Source: Haematobia irritans (taxonomy: Eukaryota > Arthropoda > Insecta > Diptera > Muscidae). From it: a stretch of 64,000 bases of DNA. Below the pieces are notes generated by a model. It was given only the letters and a program-made list of their open reading frames with translations, made no database searches and was not told the origin of the DNA. How positions within the stretch are numbered: position 1 is the stretch's first letter; each line of letters opens with the position of its first letter. A program made the position numbers and the translations under genes. The stretch lies in assembly GCF_050003625.1 (NCBI RefSeq), contig NC_134400.1, positions 194,879,918 to 194,943,917 on the forward strand. The letters are read 5' to 3'. Positions 58,582 to 64,000 of the stretch are shown piece after piece.

Positions 58582-59782
58582 TAATATACCCCCAATGGGC
58601 CATATCGGTCCACTTTTACGTATAGCCCCCATATAAACGGACCCCCAAATTTGGCTTGCGATTGCTCTAAGAGAAGCAAATTTCATCCGATTCGGCTGAA
58701 ATTTGGTATATGGTGTTAGAATATGGTCTCTAACAACCATGCAAAAATTGGTCCACATCGGTCCACTTTTACGTATAACCCCCATATAAACGGACCCCCA
58801 ATTTTGGCTTGCGAAGAGAGAAGCAAATTTCATCCGATTCGGCTGAAATTTGGTACATGGTGTCAGCATATGATCTCTAACAACCATGCAAAAATTGGTC
58901 CACATCGGTCCATAATTATATATAGCCCCCATATAAACCGATCCCCCGATTCGGCTTGCGGAGCCTCTAAGAGAAGCAAATGTCATCCGATCCGGCTGAA
59001 ATTTGGTACATGGTGTAAGTATATGGTCTCTAACGACTATGCAAAAATTGGTACACATCGGTCAATAATTATATATAGCCCCCATATAAACCGATCCCCC
59101 GATTTGGCTTGCGGAGCCTCTAAGAGAAGCAAATTTGATCCGATCCGGCTGAAATTTGGTACGTGATGTTAATATATGGCCTCAAAAACCCATGCAAAAA
59201 TTGGTCGAAATCGGTCCATAATTATATATAGCCCCCATATAAACCGATCCCCAGATTTGACCTCCGGAGCCCCTTGGAAGAGCAAAATTAATCCGAATCG
59301 GTTGAAATTTGGTACGTGATGTTAGTATATGATATCCAAAAACCATGCAGGAATTGGTTCGTATCAGTCCATAATTATATATAGCCCCCATATAAACCGA
59401 TCCCCAGATTTGGAGAAGCAAAATTCATCCGATCTGGTTGAAATTTGATACGTGGTGGTAGTTTATGATATTTAACAGCCATGCCAAAAGTGGTCCAGAT
59501 CAGTTCATAATCATATATAGCCCCCATATAAACCGATCCAGAGATTTGGTTTTGGAGCCTCTTGGAGGAGCAAATTTCATCCGAGTCAGTTGAAATTTGG
59601 TACAATGTGCTATTATATGACTGTTAGTATAGCCCTCAGATATATCGATCCCCAATCACACAAAACTTGGTCCATATCAAGTTCATAATTGTATATAGCC
59701 CCCATATAAGCGACCCACATATTTCAATTCCGCCTCTCTACCACGTATAGACTAAGTCACAATTTAGAAAACAATGTAAGAA

Positions 59783-61219
59783 CACCCAGAAGAAAGAGCC
59801 TTCGAAACTAAAGGAAAAAATTTTCATCAATATAGTTTATCCATTTTATTTCCATTAAGGTAAATTTTTGTGTAAAATAATAAAATTTACTCGGTTCAGT
59901 AAAAAAATCCTAAACTGTAAGCAGTTAGGATTAGTTCATTAACTAGAATAAGGCATGGAATTTTACTCATACTATTTTCTTCGCTGGGTATAAGAATTTA
60001 CTACTGAAAAAGAAAATTTTATTCACCGATAACAAAGCTTTCGTAAAAATAAACAAAAACCGAACTAAAACCAAGTTTCCTCAAAATTAGTAAAATTTCG
60101 TATAAAATGATAATTGCGATTTCCTTTATAATAGAAAGTTTTTCATACATACGAACAACACTTGGCATAGAAAAATATTTTAGTTCATTCGTACTAAGAA
60201 GTATGCAATCCTTTCAAAACTTAAGGAAACACACTTGTTAGAATATAGGAAATTTTCCTAAATTTCTATTGTCTACCTGTAATCGATACCTGTCATCGTA
60301 ATCGATGTGTTTGCGCGTGGGTGTAATCGATATATTTGCGCGTCGGTTGTTTTTTAGTTGGAATCGCGTTGTTTTGGTATACGGAGAGATTGTTAAAAAA
60401 TAATATGGTAAAATAATATAATAAATAACAAATAAAATATATAAAATATTTGTTATTTTAAATTAGTGAGAAAAATTTTCGTTTTTTAAATAAATCTATC
60501 AATGTTCGTGATAGTGTATAAAGAAAGAAAACACCAGCAGAATAACAACCCTTTCATTTGCCTTCATTTTGGAATCTTCAATTATCAGGTAATATTCAGT
60601 GACGCTAACCTTTTGCAACAAAAATGTTTTATGATTTTTTTATATTTGTAGGTATTGAAATTGTAAAAGGAGGACAAAATCGTTAGGCAGCAACTTATTA
60701 AAAGTGAAAAGTACAAGAAGAAGATGAAAAAGTGCGTTTTACAGTTGATAATATCACACGGAAATTGGAAATAGTGGAATAATAAACTAATATTTCAAAG
60801 AGATTCGATGCTGTTGATTCTTAATAAATATATTCAATATATTAATAAAGCATGTCTTTTATTGAAGATAAAATTGCTTATAGAAATAAATAAAATTGTA
60901 TTTAAAAACGAAGGTAAGCAGTTCTAATTATGAAGTAAAAGTTTTACCACAAATGTGTAAGATTTGTCGAAATGAATGAAAAAATTTCAATAAAATCATT
61001 CCATATATGAATTCAAATTAGTTAAATTTTTTCATTCTGTAGTATAGTGGTATATAAATATAGGAAAATGTTAACTAATATATGGAATGCATTATTCCTA
61101 ATTTCTACGAAAATCACATCGTTCAAACAAATAAAAATGTCTTTGGCGCTATACGAAGTTCAACTTTCTTCACAATGAGTTCATTTTAACTTAAAGAAGG
61201 GGTCACTTTTTTCTGGGTG
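59783..61219. mobile_element. TIR element (CACCCAGAA ends) nested in family B
   Basis: Left end CACCCAGAAGAAAGAGCC, right end GGTCACTTTTTTCTGGGTG; the terminal inverted repeat is about 17 bp with mismatches. Removing it rejoins family B sequence (TGTAAGAA / AAGTTTTAAGATACC). A solo right-end fragment is at 24053-24091. No transposase. It encloses repeated TAATCGAT words (60281-60335) and a candidate 63-bp intron (60589-60651). Confidence 0.65.
60589..60651 (+). other. Candidate 63-bp intron inside the TIR element
   Basis: Donor TCAG|GTAATATT, a branch-like CTAAC 13 bp into the intron, and acceptor TTTTTTATATTTGTAG. Length and signals match fly introns. No coding frame crosses it, so any transcript would be non-coding or 5' UTR. 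Confidence 0.4.
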
Positions 61220-61349
61220 AAGTTTTAAGATACCACAACCCAAGTAATGCGATTGTGGATGACAGTCTTTCGTAGAAGTTTCTACGCAATCCATGGTGGA
61301 GGGTCCATAAGATTCGGCCTGGCCGAACTTATGGCCGCATATACTTGTT

Positions 61350-62881
<1,532 letters not shown>

Positions 62882-62911
62882 ATATAAGTTAACAACATTC
62901 CCATCTCTGCC

Positions 62912-63120
62912 CACAGTGCATGTGCGGCAGAGTCAGCATAAAATAATTATTTCGCAACATCTACACGCGCAGACTAGCAGACGCTTAGTCTGCAAGAATA
63001 TATTCCCATGTCACCGGATACCTTTACCTGGAATGCAGTGGGAACTGATGATAGGCGAGCTGGCCAGGTAAAGCAGGTTGGATAAGGGCGGCAGTCTTGG
63101 TTTCGCTGCCGTGACGGGTA
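62912..63120. other. GC-richer island with three local inverted repeats
   Basis: GCAGACTA/TAGTCTGC (62969-62976, 62986-62993), CTTTACCTGG/CCAGGTAAAG (63022-63031, 63064-63073) and CGGCAG/CTGCCG (63089-63094, 63106-63111) could form three consecutive hairpins. I recognise no known structural RNA. Confidence 0.5.
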
Positions 63121-63309
63121 TATCACTAAAATCGCTTAATCTTGTCATTCAAATATAATCCTGTAAACACGTTAATTATCAAATATTGTTTAATTAATAT
63201 TGTCTAAATATAATCTCGAAAAATTAAATTTAATTGTGTATCTTTATTTCGGCGCAGTTGCTCGCGCCTTCGATATTTTTTTTATGGTAAGCCAAGGAAG
63301 AATCCTTAA

Positions 63310-63417
<108 letters not shown>

Positions 63418-63544
63418 CTTTAAATCTTTAGCTGCTTCCAGAAAAAAAATATGATCACCTCAAACCTGTTTTAAGAGGATAATGTTACAAACAAAAAACT
63501 AAATTCTGATTCAATCACGAAATTAATTGATCCAATTAATTTTT

Positions 63545-64000
63545 ATACCTTCCATCATAGGATGGGGGTATATTAACTTAGTCATTCCGTTTGTAACACA
63601 TCGAAATATTGCTCTAAGACCCCATAAAGTATATATATTCTGGGTCGTGGTGAAATTCTGAGTCGATCTAAGCATGTCCGTCCGTCCGTCCGTCTGTTGA
63701 TCACGCTAACTTCCGAACGAAACAAGCTATCGACTTGAAACTTGGCACAAGTAGTTGTTATCGATGTAGGTATTGAAAATGGGCCATATCGGTCCACTTT
63801 TACGTATAGCCCCCATATAAAGGGACTCTCAGATTTGGATTGTGGAGCCTCTAACAGAAGCATATTTCATCCGATCCGGCAGAAATTTGGTACATGGTGT
63901 TGGTATATGATCTCTAACAACCATGCAAACATTGGTCCACATCGGTCCATAATTATATATAGCCCCCATATAAACCGATCCCCAGATTTGGATTGTGGAG
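63545..64000 (-). mobile_element. Family B element running off the right edge
   Basis: The terminal box CCATCATAGGATGGGGGTAT is followed by CATTCCGTTTGTAACACATC, a TATATATTCTGGGTCG tract, GTCCGTCCGTCCGTCCGTC, and the first ATAGCCCCCATATAAA units. This is the reverse orientation of the family. Confidence 0.8.

Larger units (their letters stand above)
58595..61349 (-). mobile_element. Family B element, interrupted by another TIR element
   Basis: Read on the minus strand the head is at 61349 (ACAAGTATATGCGGCC) and the body runs to 61221. It resumes left of 59783 and contains 153-bp-type units with anchor CAACCATGCAAAAATTGG (gca at 58741, 58888, 59041, 59194, 59347: spacings 147, 153, 153, 153). 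It abuts the preceding family B copy head-on at about 58590. Confidence 0.75.

Noticed and set aside
58723..59166. 147-codon frame in the family B element
   Set aside because: Product of the stop-poor 153-bp unit being divisible by three; the opposite strand is equally open.

Overview
The window looks like repeat-dense chromosomal DNA of a calyptrate (muscid-type) fly. The grounds are short introns with fly-type splice sites (62 and 68 bp), strong AT bias, mariner/Tc1, hAT and Ty3/gypsy elements, and dispersed repeats of the type known from Drosophila and house/stable-fly genomes. Species and family assignment are inference.

Only one host gene is convincing. It is on the + strand from 11529 to 22821, and its 5' end is not identified. 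Four in-phase exons encode about 2,013 residues: an EB-like cysteine module, a very long acidic low-complexity region (one 5.2-kb exon with two internal tandem-repeat blocks), a second EB-like module, and four LDL-receptor class A repeats. Its 5.1-kb third intron is almost wholly a tandem array of a ~29-bp AT-rich unit. That unit recurs across the window in both orientations and covers roughly a quarter of it.

The rest is layered mobile DNA. 1-1.94 kb: antisense Ty3/gypsy element (pol running off the left edge, gag, a GGGAAAC frameshift site, a tRNA-Trp-type primer-binding site). 2.9-7.7 kb: 29-bp arrays, a 31-bp perfect hairpin, a mini-me-like element and a decayed hammerhead module. 9-10.7, 24-28.5, 32.2-33, 48.7-51.5, 57.4-61.3 and 63.5-64 kb: two related mini-me-like families whose internal tandem repeats share a 153-bp period, nested in each other and hosting SINEs and long (TA)n tracts. 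28.7-33.8 kb: small hAT-type MITEs with 8-bp target duplications. 34.9-36.2 kb: DD37E Tc1-like element. 37.2 and 51.5 kb: two copies of an element with two divergent tRNA-like heads. 38.9-39.8 kb: dead mariner. 40-48 kb: 29-bp arrays inside larger elements. 46.7 and 51.8 kb: two internally deleted DD41D-type Tc1/mariner elements. 53.9-57.3 kb: an array with ~360-bp higher-order structure.

The most striking result is a hammerhead ribozyme fold in three copies (65 nt each). Two have the complete catalytic core with GUC or GUU cleavage triplets; the third has lost its cleavage triplet. The best copy (43931-43995) lies in the middle of a 2.2-kb non-autonomous element (42852-45073) with 11-bp CACGGTTGCCA inverted termini and a perfect 8-bp target duplication, i.e. 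a hAT-like DNA transposon built of 29-bp arrays and carrying a self-cleaving RNA motif. The divergent twin-tRNA element is the second unusual system.
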